A DNA stretch of 54,451 nucleotides. It comes from Candidatus Symbiothrix sp. Its GTDB lineage: Bacteria; Bacteroidota; Bacteroidia; Bacteroidales; Azobacteroidaceae. Where the stretch lies: positions 1-54,451 of the forward strand of contig JAISKT010000162.1 in the NCBI GenBank assembly GCA_031261295.1, given 5' to 3'. The notes under the pieces are model-generated. The model had not been told where the DNA came from, searched no databases, and saw only the letters and a program-made list of their open reading frames with translations. The first letter of the stretch is position 1; each line of letters opens with the position of its first letter. The position numbers and the translations under genes were made by a program. Of this stretch, positions 26,798 through 34,972 are shown one piece after another.

Positions 26798-27802
26798 TTA
26801 AATTCGGCGACAACGAACCGACACGAGCTTCGGGTTATCAAATGGCATTATGTAAATTCGATCTGTTGCCAAAATCTGCTGACCGTCATCTCCGGCGATC
26901 CAGAATCGGGATTCTGAACCCGTATAGGCAAGTGTAACGGACCATATAAAACCATATTTGTACGGGCTTGAGGTCCAGCACTGCGACCCCGTGCTAGACG
27001 GATAGCGGTTCACGTAGGACCCAAGACTCGAAGCTTGTGCTACTGTGGGCAGCGCCCATCCGATCGAGCAGGCATTAGCAGCGCTGGTTATCGAATAGTA
27101 GGCTGTGGTGCCCACGAGTGTATCTGCGGCGGTCGTACTCAATGGCGCAATCATCCAGGTCCCGATGGTGGTGTCAGGATACGTGTATATCTGCGAACTC
27201 TGTCCGGCGACTACTGCGTAACCCATTCCGGCAAATACATTTACTTTTTTTGTGCTTGACGTCCCGCTTCCATCTTGTGAGGCGGCAGTAATAGTCGCAG
27301 AACCAACTCCAATGCCACGTACCAGCCCTCGTGGATCAACTGTGGCGATACTTGTATTGCTGCTCGACCATACAATCCGCTGATTGGAAGCTGTGACCGG
27401 AGCAATAGTAACTTCCAATTGTAAATTTTCATTCCTGCCGACAAGCGTATCGCCGGTGATCGTAAGACCGGTGACGGGAACCACCGGGGCAAGGGCATTC
27501 CATTTGCCGCTGTTCCAAAAATAGATACCTGCGCCTTGTCCATTAGTCATACTTGCATTGGTGTTGTAAACCATTGTACCATTCAGCGGATTGGCTCCGT
27601 TCAGTTGAGCAGTAGTAGAACCCAAGTTCACGCGCGGAAGCGATAAGCCCAATTTACCGACTGTCGTTGTATCAGTGGCATTCAAATCCAAAATAGCTGA
27701 AGGATTCGGATCGTCTATACCACCGATTCGTACTTGCGCATTTACACTTGCCGCACTCATAACGATGAGCGTCAGCATCAAAGAAACTAATTTTTGTTTC
27801 AT
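26798..27802 (-). CDS. Secreted Big_2 Ig-like protein with FISUMP-like C-terminus
   Basis: A 334-residue exported protein of unknown function. The signal peptide is MKQKLVSLMLTLIVMSAASVNA. The next segment (NPSAILDLNATDTTTVGKLG, LSLPRVNL, GTMVYNTNA, IYFWNSGKWNAL) is common at the start of Bacteroidota surface proteins. Residues about 110-190 form a Big_2 bacterial Ig-like domain (IVWSSSNTSIATVDPRGLVR). The last about 140 residues (IGWALPTVAQASSLGSYVNR, and the end PKLVSVRCRRI) resemble the FISUMP/DUF1566 domain. No T9SS tail is present. Base composition looks more G/C-rich than neighbouring genes. It has a long structured 5' leader. Confidence 0.7.
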   Translation of the reverse strand: MKQKLVSLMLTLIVMSAASVNAQVRIGGIDDPNPSAILDLNATDTTTVGKLGLSLPRVNLGSTTAQLNGANPLNGTMVYNTNASMTNGQGAGIYFWNSGKWNALAPVVPVTGLTITGDTLVGRNENLQLEVTIAPVTASNQRIVWSSSNTSIATVDPRGLVRGIGVGSATITAASQDGSGTSSTKKVNVFAGMGYAVVAGQSSQIYTYPDTTIGTWMIAPLSTTAADTLVGTTAYYSITSAANACSIGWALPTVAQASSLGSYVNRYPSSTGSQCWTSSPYKYGFIWSVTLAYTGSESRFWIAGDDGQQILATDRIYIMPFDNPKLVSVRCRRI

Positions 27803-27832
27803 GTCAAAAAAAATTTAATTTGTAATTATTAT

Positions 27833-27931
27833 TCATTTATAAATGGATCCGGTAAAGACAGCTGCGACTAAAAATAAATTTAAATTAATAAAGACGAGAG
27901 AAAATGAGAGCGCTGTCTTTACCTTCACCAT
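27833..27931 (-). CDS. Candidate 32-residue hydrophobic peptide
   Basis: A small ORF too short for the ORF track starts with ATG at 27929-27931 and ends with TGA at 27833-27835, 30 bases before the Big_2 gene start. The peptide begins MVKVKT and continues as one hydrophobic stretch with FSLVFINLNLFLVAAVF, ending SIYK. It would form a single membrane helix, like small membrane proteins, leader peptides or type I toxins. Both ends of the ORF lie in a 12-bp inverted repeat (27851-27862 and 27912-27923), so it may instead be a by-product of RNA structure. There is no recognisable Shine-Dalgarno sequence, but Bacteroidota seldom need one. Confidence 0.35.
   Translation of the reverse strand: MVKVKTALSFSLVFINLNLFLVAAVFTGSIYK
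27851..27923 (-). repeat. 12-bp inverted repeat in leader
   Basis: GGTAAAGACAGC (27851-27862) and its exact complement GCTGTCTTTACC (27912-27923) flank a 49-base A/T-rich spacer. They could form a large stem-loop in the leader of the Big_2 gene and lie inside the 32-codon ORF. No T-tract follows, so a terminator is unlikely. Confidence 0.6.
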
Positions 27932-27984
27932 TATGAGTTCTATTTTGTTGCTTCCAAGCCTCTAAAAAGCAATTTTTTAAAAAT

Positions 27985-28209
27985 AAAAAAGCGTGAGACT
28001 TAATTATATCTGGCTTGAAGGCTTTCGACGACCTGTAACTACAAATATATTAAACCCCACGCATTTTGCGCAAGCATTTTAACATATTCTTATAGTTACT
28101 GAAAGTGTCGAAATTTTCAAGCCAAGAACGATGTTTTCCTCCCTAAAAGGAGGTTATATGTTTAGAATTTTCTATCTATTTTGTCATAAATATTTATTTC
28201 TGTTTATTT
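27985..28209 (-). ncRNA. Candidate structured RNA / attenuating leader
   Basis: The minus strand downstream of a consensus promoter holds a nested set of complementary segments. Helix A pairs 28107-28124 with 28011-28029 (9 + 7 bp around a small internal loop). Helix B pairs 28093-28099 with 28035-28041 (7 bp) and stacks inside A. Helix C pairs 28049-28062 with 27991-28004 (14 continuous pairs including three G-U wobbles) and is followed by TTTTTTATTTTT, a rho-independent terminator. C cannot nest with A/B, so the RNA either switches between the two folds or forms a pseudoknot. The wobble pairs work only on the minus strand. A short CCTCC/GGAGG hairpin (28138-28153) lies near the 5' end. I recognise no known family. 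It may be a roughly 220-base sRNA or the leader of the Big_2 gene. Confidence 0.6.
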
Positions 28210-28215
28210 AATTGG

Positions 28216-28246
28216 CAAAAGTAATATCTTTTTTTGTAAAAACCAA
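28216..28246 (-). promoter_or_regulatory. Promoter of the structured RNA / Big_2 gene
   Basis: On the minus strand, TTGG (28243-28246), a 19-base spacer and TACTTTTG (28216-28223) fit the Bacteroidota consensus. The implied start near 28209 is about 406 bases before the Big_2 ATG. The rest of the 27803-28417 gap beyond this promoter is A/T-rich spacer plus the terminator at 28372. Confidence 0.7.
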
Positions 28247-28371
28247 GGAATTGTCAAAAATTAACAAATACATTTTTTGTATGTTTGTTTTGAAAATCAA
28301 AAAAACGTGGTAACTTCTATAATTTTACCGGCTATGACAAGCAAGAAAATAAAAACAAGGGTATAAAAAAA

Positions 28372-28394
28372 GCGTCCCCAATTATGGAGGACGC
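28372..28394 (-). terminator. Terminator of the Big_5/T9SS gene
   Basis: GCGTCC and GGACGC (28372-28377 and 28389-28394) flank an 11-base loop, 24 bases after the stop codon of the 1283-residue gene. On the minus strand the stem is followed by TTTTTTT. A short T-run also lies on the plus side (CTTTTTC), so it may work in both directions. Confidence 0.75.
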
Positions 28395-28417
28395 CTTTTT
28401 CATATATTTATTTTGAA

Positions 28418-31400
28418 TTATTTCTTCAAGATCACCTTATAGGTAGAAACGGTTTTGCCGTTGTCCACAGAAATAAGATAGATACCGTTGGTATAATTCA
28501 AATGGATTTCCTGTACACCGGTCGATTGGTAAGAAGCCAGATTCCTGCCTGAAAGGTCTGCTACATGAATCGTAGCATTGCCTGCAGAAGTTACCTTGAT
28601 GCTTCCTTTGGAAATTACCGGATACACAGAGGAAGAAATACCTATTTTATCGATGCCGTCTGTTTTGCCTGTCGTGAATGCCCAGGTAATAACATCTCCC
28701 TGATTTTGAAGATACCTCGTAATAACTACTGTGTATTGGGTTTCTTCAGCAAAAGCCAAATTTTCATGCGTAATTTTCAATTTGTTGGTAGGAACTTCAA
28801 TGCTTTCTCTATCCAATAATCCGACAGCGTCTTCCCCATTGATTTTGATGCTTGGAGCTGCACCTATACCGGTATAAGCCCGTAAGAAGATATTCTGATT
28901 GAATTCCAAGGTGATAGGCGTATCCAATGCTACGTCTGTCGCATCTTCTGCAGGAACATACGTCACTACTTCAAGCGGTTGATTGCGAGTGATAAATGAC
29001 CAGGAATATCCGGCATAACCGGCGATGGCGTTTGCCGGAATCGTTACCGTATATTCGGTACTGTAAGCGAAATCGGCATGTGCAATTGTCAGTACTTTTC
29101 CTTCAAAAGTAGCTGCTACATTGGCCACTGCATTATTGCTTGCATCTTTAATCGTAACCCCGGTCAAATCAGGCGCGCCGTTGCTATCAATGTTCTTATC
29201 AAAAGTCACTGTTACCGGAGCATCCAATGCCACATTGTCGTCATATTCTCCCGGTACCGTATAATCCACTCTCAGGCTTGCCAATTCGGTGGTGAACGAC
29301 CAGGTAATCGCTTCTGCTACTCCTACAATGGCTCCGGCAGGAATCGTTACCGTATATTCGGTGTTATATGCCAAATCCGCATGCGCAATCGTGATACTCG
29401 GCAATTGCATCGGCGGGAAACCGGATGCTATATCTTGAGTTGCAACTACCTCTGCTACTGCATTACCGGCAGCATCTTTGATGGTAACACCGGTAAAATC
29501 AGGATCTGCGTTAAAACTCGATCTTTTATCAAAATTAACTTTTACATCCGCATTCAATGCCACTCCGGTTGCTCCGTTTGCAGGAGTTAATCCTCCATCC
29601 GCAAGAACAGTGATGGTTGCAGGAACGGTCATAAACGACCAGCTAACTACTTCATCAATACCGGCGATAGCGCCAACGGCCAGTTGTACCGTATAATTTT
29701 TATAAGTCCGCAAATCATCGTGAATGATGTTGAGTTTATTCGGATTTTCCGCATCAATAGCAGGAGCCACTCCATCGGCTTTGGAAGCCGGATCGTCTGT
29801 TTCAAAAACGCTGATTTTTGTATAATCGGGTGCGCCGTTGATATTCACTGCTTTATCAAATGTAATGCTTACCGGTGCATTGATAGCTACATCTGTAGCG
29901 TTGTTGGCCGGTACTGTATCTGTTACGGCAATCACTGCTTTTTCAGTAGTGAACGACAAAGTCCACGTATTCAGCGCTTCAGTAAAAGTTCCGGTTTCAA
30001 TCCGTATGGCATAGTCCGTATTGTAGGCAAACGGAGCATGATTGATTTTTAATGTATTGCCGGTAACTTCCAAATTGTCGGCATCCACAGCTATCGTGTT
30101 GATCTTGATTTTGGAAGCGTCAGCGATTGTAAATGCCCGGTTATATACGATGGATACTTCTGCGTCCACCGGTATATTTATATCATAAGATGTAATAGAC
30201 GTACTGACTCTGGCCAACGCAACAATCGTTGTAAACGACCAGGTATAGTCGCTGTCGTATCCTTTAACGGTTCCTTTCGGAATAACTACCGTATAAGCGG
30301 TATTATATCCCAAATTATCGTGCGCAATGTTGATGATGCCCGAATCGGTTTCGTCCACCGTGGCCACTACATTTTTTATTAATTGGCCGGTTGACGTTTT
30401 GATATAGATGTTATCCAATACCGGAGCGCCATTGGTAGATACGCTTTTATCAAACTTAATGCTGATAGGCGTATCTATCAAAATACCCGTTGCCGCATCG
30501 GCCGGCGATACTGCATCTGTTTCAACAGGCGCAATAGCCGTTGGAGTATTCCGGGTGGTAAATGTCCAGGAAAGAAGTCTGTCAAAACCGGCAATTGTTC
30601 CCGCAGGAATGTTTACAGTATATTCATATTCGGTAAAATTTGGATGAGGTATCCTTGCAGCTATACGCCCAGGTACTGCCAGCAGAGGCTCACTTACCGG
30701 AACTCCATTGAGGGTAATTTTTGTTCGATCAGCCACTGTAATCGTACTGATAGGTATCGCGCTACCAAACTCAACTACAACCGCTCCATTAGCAGCAACA
30801 TTTGTTGCTCCGGGCAGAGGATTTAATGTCAGCCCTTCCAACTGCGTATTCACCCGGATATACAGATTTGAACCGGAATTATTATACGCTAAAGCAGTAG
30901 TGCCTTGATCAAACTGATAATAACCGCCTCCGGTTACATAACCGGCGCCTATTCCAATTGTACCGCTACCGCTGTTTGTTGTTTGTTTAATACCAAAGAA
31001 ATAAGTGCCTGCCGCCAAAGATTGCGGCGTTGCAAACCGGTAATTTATGAAATTAGCAGCTACATTGTTCGGTGCGGCGGCTATTCCCGGCCGTTGAAAT
31101 TCTTCGGAAGTATAAACCGGAGTAGATTCTACCGCATTTGTTTCCGGATCAACGCTATAAATGTAAACCTTAAATCCGGGAGCCGAAGGCGTATAGGCTG
31201 TTCCCCAGGCTACGGATAATGATTCGATTACATCTGCTTCACCCAAGGTAAATTTATAACCGAAAGTGCTGGAAGTATTTCCGCTACCAGTACTGACAAT
31301 ACCATCTGCTACGGTTGAAAATACACCGGGCGTTAATGCAAATGTATTGGAAGTAACGTCTGTCAATGCTGTTCCATCGGCCTTTTGTAATTCGTATGTA

Positions 31401-32269
31401 AGGGAATAATTTCCATAAGCCGTAGGCGCAAAAGGAGTTGTAAATGTAAGGTTTACCGATTGAAGCGGCGCCAAAGCCGGAACATCTACCGTTGAGCTGT
31501 AAGTGTAATCACCTCCTGTGGAAGTAATTTTTACTTTCGCTTCACCGGCAGTAACGGCTTTCCCCAAGTTTTGAACCGTAGCATTCAATGCCTGGTTTGC
31601 TTGTTTAAGTGGGATTTGAGGCGTCACAGCGGATGTCGTAACTGCTAAATCAACCGTTGCGGCGTTTGTATCAACCAAAGCCACTTTATAAAGGACAGTC
31701 GCAAAAGGGCCGTTATCCGTAATTCCTCTAAAGCGGATTTTGATGCTTTGACCTGCATAAGCGGACAGGTCTTTCGTCAAAACAGTGGTCGAAGTCGTGG
31801 ATACATTGTGTCCTGTCAAGGATGCCAGAATGTTTTCCGTACTTGCCGTCCAGGTTTCGCCTCCGTTTGTTGACACTTCAAAGAAGATTTGTTCTCCATC
31901 TGAAGTAGGAGCAGGATAGGAGGCCACTTTAACCTCTTGAATTTCAAAATACAAAGTGGATGTTCCTGCTGCCGGGGTAAATGCCGGACTTACCAAGGAG
32001 AATGTCCGCACAGCTTGCGCTCCATTGAAATAGGCAAAGGTTCCGGCCGGTTTAGGTTGCCAGTTCCAATTGGCATTCGCATTCCAACCTCTATATACGG
32101 TAACGGTAGTTCCAAAAAATGGAGACGTTGTGGTTACGGTGTCTGTTGTACCGTACCAACCATCAGTTTCCGGATCACCGACTCCACCGGAAAAGGTTTC
32201 GATCCAACCGGCGGCAAACGTAGCGCTACTAATGACTAACGCTAACAAAATTAGGTAAATTCTCTTCAT
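28418..32269 (-). CDS. Large surface protein: Big_5 repeats, T9SS tail
   Basis: A 1283-residue exported protein, probably an adhesin or structural surface protein. The signal peptide is MKRIYLILLALVISSATFA. Residues about 20-205 are a jelly-roll-like, cleaved-adhesin/choice-of-anchor type domain (LYFEIQEVKVASYP, IKIRFRGITDNGPFATVLYK). A CARDB-like section follows (VDLAVTTSAVTPQIP, LQSVNLTFTTPF). From about residue 485 there are seven Big_5 (SbsA-like) Ig modules of about 95 residues, with cores such as ATDVAINAPVSITFDKAV and ending SWSFTT. The last 75 residues (GISSSVYPVISKGSIKVTSA, NGIYLISVDNGKTVSTYKVI) are a T9SS sorting domain. It is a single gene with its own promoter and terminator. Confidence 0.85.
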   Translation of the reverse strand: MKRIYLILLALVISSATFAAGWIETFSGGVGDPETDGWYGTTDTVTTTSPFFGTTVTVYRGWNANANWNWQPKPAGTFAYFNGAQAVRTFSLVSPAFTPAAGTSTLYFEIQEVKVASYPAPTSDGEQIFFEVSTNGGETWTASTENILASLTGHNVSTTSTTVLTKDLSAYAGQSIKIRFRGITDNGPFATVLYKVALVDTNAATVDLAVTTSAVTPQIPLKQANQALNATVQNLGKAVTAGEAKVKITSTGGDYTYSSTVDVPALAPLQSVNLTFTTPFAPTAYGNYSLTYELQKADGTALTDVTSNTFALTPGVFSTVADGIVSTGSGNTSSTFGYKFTLGEADVIESLSVAWGTAYTPSAPGFKVYIYSVDPETNAVESTPVYTSEEFQRPGIAAAPNNVAANFINYRFATPQSLAAGTYFFGIKQTTNSGSGTIGIGAGYVTGGGYYQFDQGTTALAYNNSGSNLYIRVNTQLEGLTLNPLPGATNVAANGAVVVEFGSAIPISTITVADRTKITLNGVPVSEPLLAVPGRIAARIPHPNFTEYEYTVNIPAGTIAGFDRLLSWTFTTRNTPTAIAPVETDAVSPADAATGILIDTPISIKFDKSVSTNGAPVLDNIYIKTSTGQLIKNVVATVDETDSGIINIAHDNLGYNTAYTVVIPKGTVKGYDSDYTWSFTTIVALARVSTSITSYDINIPVDAEVSIVYNRAFTIADASKIKINTIAVDADNLEVTGNTLKINHAPFAYNTDYAIRIETGTFTEALNTWTLSFTTEKAVIAVTDTVPANNATDVAINAPVSITFDKAVNINGAPDYTKISVFETDDPASKADGVAPAIDAENPNKLNIIHDDLRTYKNYTVQLAVGAIAGIDEVVSWSFMTVPATITVLADGGLTPANGATGVALNADVKVNFDKRSSFNADPDFTGVTIKDAAGNAVAEVVATQDIASGFPPMQLPSITIAHADLAYNTEYTVTIPAGAIVGVAEAITWSFTTELASLRVDYTVPGEYDDNVALDAPVTVTFDKNIDSNGAPDLTGVTIKDASNNAVANVAATFEGKVLTIAHADFAYSTEYTVTIPANAIAGYAGYSWSFITRNQPLEVVTYVPAEDATDVALDTPITLEFNQNIFLRAYTGIGAAPSIKINGEDAVGLLDRESIEVPTNKLKITHENLAFAEETQYTVVITRYLQNQGDVITWAFTTGKTDGIDKIGISSSVYPVISKGSIKVTSAGNATIHVADLSGRNLASYQSTGVQEIHLNYTNGIYLISVDNGKTVSTYKVILKK

Positions 32270-32312
32270 ACTCTTCTCTTTTATATTAACAATAATTTAA
32301 CTCAACGAACTA

Positions 32313-32342
32313 CAAAGCTACATTTTTATTTCTAAACGCAAA
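32313..32342 (-). promoter_or_regulatory. Promoter of the Big_5/T9SS gene
   Basis: On the minus strand, TTTG (32339-32342), an 18-base spacer and TAGCTTTG (32313-32320) approximate the consensus. The start codon is 44 bases downstream. The -33 element touches the stop codon of the upstream methyltransferase gene. Confidence 0.65.
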
Positions 32343-33557
32343 TCATGAAGCGGCATTTTTTTTTGGTAATGTTTCAAAAATACCATAAATAGGGTATGTT
32401 TTTACAAGGACATGTACACCGTTTGACAAAGTAGTGCCGAATAAATAAACGTCACCGCCTTCTTTCAGTTTCAATTTTTTTCGTAGATCAGCCACTGTCA
32501 GGGGGAAATTGCGGATCGTGAGATTGGCTTTATCTAAACCGGTTAAAAATGCTTTCAAGTCCTTCTTATTCAGGGAAGAAACGGCTTCTACCCGGAAGAT
32601 GCGGCCGGGAAAATCCGGGACACAGTGGGTGGAAGTATATAAATGACTGTCCGGATGCAGTTTTTCTACCTTATACCGCAAAGCGAGGCCTTTGTAGAAT
32701 CCGGCTTTCAACAGCGAGGCATTGGGTTCGTAAAGGAAATCTTTTATTTCCGGGGTGTAAGCCATCTGCGCTTTTTTTTCTTCCGGATATTCAAACGACA
32801 AGGTTTGATCCTCTTTTTTCCGCAAATTCACACACGTAATCAAAGGCGCCGGAGTATCTCCTTTTTTAAGTAGGAAAAGCAATTCCTTGCATTCGTTTTC
32901 CACACTGACCACATGCACTTCCCTGACATTTTTTAATACCCGCAAGGCGGCGTTTATGTCCAATAAGGGGGAAAGTTTGATTAAAACCGTACCGGCTTTT
33001 TTTAGAAGTAAATCCTGAATTTCCAAGAGATTGGGTTCGCAATCTTCTATTAATACCGTTTTTTTGCCGGACAGCGATCGTCGGGCCGGATCCAAGTAAA
33101 TGCAATCGACCGGATCCATTTGTTCCAAAAATTCGGTTCCGTCACCGGATTCTATTTGGATGGAATTTAATTCCAAGACAGAGAAATTGTGTTTAGCGAG
33201 TTTGGCCAATTCTGCTTGTTTTTCCACATAAGTCACCCGGGAAAAATTGGGGGAAATAAAGGCCGTATCTACGCCCAATCCACCGGTGAGATCGACAAAG
33301 GAATCTCCCGAAAGCAAAGAAGCTTTGTAACGGGCGGTTTTTTCGGAAGAACACTGTTCGAGGGGCAAACGTCCCGGATACCTGATTTCGTCCGATGGAT
33401 ACCAGGATGGGATTTTGTGTTCGATGATTTGGCGTCCGGAGATTTGTGTGAGCGCCGCAGGGATATCTATTTCAGCGAAAGATTGGGATTGTAAAGCCAA
33501 CTTCTGCACATCGTCAAAGCGGTGCGCGATTATAAATTTTTTCGTGGCTTCATTCAT
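32343..33557 (-). CDS. PG_1098-type SAM methyltransferase with THUMP-like tail
   Basis: A 404-residue class I methyltransferase-like protein, conserved in Bacteroidota and typified by P. gingivalis PG_1098, presumably RNA-modifying. FVDLTGGLGVDTAFISPNF is the SAM-binding glycine loop, and DCIYLDPARRSLSGKKTVLI carries a DPAR catalytic-loop motif in place of the NPPY/DPPY type. A helical N-terminal region comes first, with a segment ending KIPSWYPSDEIRYPGRLP. The ferredoxin-like PG_1098 domain follows the methyltransferase core (residues about 260-320), and the C-terminus is a THUMP-like domain (LTIRNFPLTVADLRKKLKLK). It lies 47 bases downstream of murI and may belong to the same transcript. 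Confidence 0.85.
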   Translation of the reverse strand: MNEATKKFIIAHRFDDVQKLALQSQSFAEIDIPAALTQISGRQIIEHKIPSWYPSDEIRYPGRLPLEQCSSEKTARYKASLLSGDSFVDLTGGLGVDTAFISPNFSRVTYVEKQAELAKLAKHNFSVLELNSIQIESGDGTEFLEQMDPVDCIYLDPARRSLSGKKTVLIEDCEPNLLEIQDLLLKKAGTVLIKLSPLLDINAALRVLKNVREVHVVSVENECKELLFLLKKGDTPAPLITCVNLRKKEDQTLSFEYPEEKKAQMAYTPEIKDFLYEPNASLLKAGFYKGLALRYKVEKLHPDSHLYTSTHCVPDFPGRIFRVEAVSSLNKKDLKAFLTGLDKANLTIRNFPLTVADLRKKLKLKEGGDVYLFGTTLSNGVHVLVKTYPIYGIFETLPKKNAAS

Positions 33558-33604
33558 TTGTTTCTTGGGATTTCGGGTAAAGCCTTTAATGTCAGGCTTT
33601 TGAA

Positions 33605-34426
33605 TTATTCTAAATTAATTCGCTGCGCATAGATGTCCCCTTTCAGGAAAACACCGGCCATACTTGCAAATTTATCTTCCGATTCGGTGGTATAAAAACG
33701 CACGGTTCCGTTTTTGGAACAGAGTGCGTCTATTTCAGGATGGCGGCAAAGGTAATCTGCCAGGCTTTCGGCGACATATTCTCCCTGTGACACAAGAGAA
33801 ACCGTTTCCGGCAAATAGCGCCTGATTTTATTTTCCAACAAAGGATAATGCGTACATCCCAAAATAAGCGTATCAATGCAAGGATCTTTTTCCAGGATGG
33901 AATCAATATGTTGCTTGACAAAATAATCTGCTCCCGGTAAATCGTATTCCCCGTTTTCTACCAAAGGCGCCCACATAGGACATGCTTCGCCTGTTACGAC
34001 GATTTCCGGAAACAGTTTCTGTATTTCCAAGGGATACGAACCCGAATAGATTGTTCCGGGTGTTCCCAGCACTCCCACATGGTGCGTTTGTGTTAATTTT
34101 CCTACATTTTCTACGGTAGGGCGAATGACTCCCAAAACCCTTTTCTGCGGATCAATTTCCGGCAAATCTTTTTGTTGGATGGTCCGCAACGCTTTGGCCG
34201 AAGCCGTATTACAAGCCAGGATAACCAACCGGCAACCTTCGTCGAAAAGCTTTTTGACCGCTTGAAGTGTAAATTCATAAACGACTTCAAAAGAACGGCT
34301 TCCGTAAGGTGCACGAGCATTATCCCCCAAGTATAAATAATCGTATTGAGGTAAACGATGACGGATTTTCTCTAAAATAGTGAGGCCTCCGTATCCGGAA
34401 TCGAATACGCCGATGGGAGTTATAAT
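33605..34426 (-). CDS. murI: Glutamate racemase (start codon probably ATT)
   Basis: MurI makes D-glutamate for peptidoglycan. The catalytic pair of cysteines lies in LVILACNTASAKAL and LILGCTHYPLLENKIR. The ORF track begins at TTG 34330 inside the conserved LGDNARAPYGS motif and would lose the essential N-terminus. The frame continues upstream through PIGVFDSGYGGLTILEKIR, the racemase signature, as far as a TAG near 34480. No ATG, GTG or TTG occurs between that TAG and GVFDSG. The best candidates are ATT at 34424-34426 or ATT at 34430-34432, giving 274 or 276 residues and overlapping the skp stop by 7-13 bases. Translation is probably coupled to the upstream gene. Confidence 0.9.
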   Translation of the reverse strand: MITPIGVFDSGYGGLTILEKIRHRLPQYDYLYLGDNARAPYGSRSFEVVYEFTLQAVKKLFDEGCRLVILACNTASAKALRTIQQKDLPEIDPQKRVLGVIRPTVENVGKLTQTHHVGVLGTPGTIYSGSYPLEIQKLFPEIVVTGEACPMWAPLVENGEYDLPGADYFVKQHIDSILEKDPCIDTLILGCTHYPLLENKIRRYLPETVSLVSQGEYVAESLADYLCRHPEIDALCSKNGTVRFYTTESEDKFASMAGVFLKGDIYAQRINLE

Positions 34427-34914
34427 CCTAATTTTTTCTTTACTAACGGACTTGCATCCACAGCAGACGGACTAACATATAAAAGGCTGCTTGCATCCAA
34501 AATATAGGTGAACCCGTTTTCATCACCTACTGCTTTCAAAGCTGTCCGTACTTTTTGTTGAATAGGCGTAAGTAATTGTTCGTATATTTTTTGCAAAAGT
34601 TTTTGGGATTCTTCCTGAAAAGTAGAAGCTCTGTTTTCGACATCCTGAATTTCCTGCATTCGTCTTATCCTGATAGTTTCAACGAGCTTATCCGCTTCAG
34701 CCATAAAAGCTTCATACCTTTTCTTGTATTCTTCTTCGAGAATGCCTAATTCTGTTTGGATAGCAGTTTGTGTCTTTTGCAATGAATCTTGCATTTGTTT
34801 GTATTCGGGCATTACCTGAATGACATCGGCAGAATTGAAGTAAGCGATTTTCTCTTGTGCAAATGCTCCTACGGGAATTAATAAAAGAGCAAATAATACG
34901 ATTTTCTTAATCAT
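34420..34914 (-). CDS. OmpH/Skp-family periplasmic chaperone (second copy)
   Basis: A 164-residue Skp/OmpH-type chaperone that holds unfolded outer-membrane proteins in the periplasm. The signal peptide is MIKKIVLFALLLIPVGAFA, followed by EKIAYFNSADVIQVMPEYKQ. A long coiled coil (about residues 45-125) forms the tentacle helices. The C-terminal part (GFTYILDASSLLYVSPSAVD) matches the end of the OmpH fold. It is the second of two tandem skp-like genes directly after bamA, the usual Bacteroidota order. Its 3' end overlaps the start of murI. Confidence 0.92.
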   Translation of the reverse strand: MIKKIVLFALLLIPVGAFAQEKIAYFNSADVIQVMPEYKQMQDSLQKTQTAIQTELGILEEEYKKRYEAFMAEADKLVETIRIRRMQEIQDVENRASTFQEESQKLLQKIYEQLLTPIQQKVRTALKAVGDENGFTYILDASSLLYVSPSAVDASPLVKKKLGL

Positions 34915-34972
34915 GGGTTATCAAATTTTTATTTTTAAATACTATTTTTTTTTGCGCTGCAAATATACGCAA

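Noticed and set aside
29078-29590. 170-residue plus-strand ORF within the Big_5 gene
   Set aside because: Its composition (Cys/Arg/Ile-rich) is what antisense reading of the Thr/Ala-rich Ig modules produces; the minus-strand protein has clear domains.
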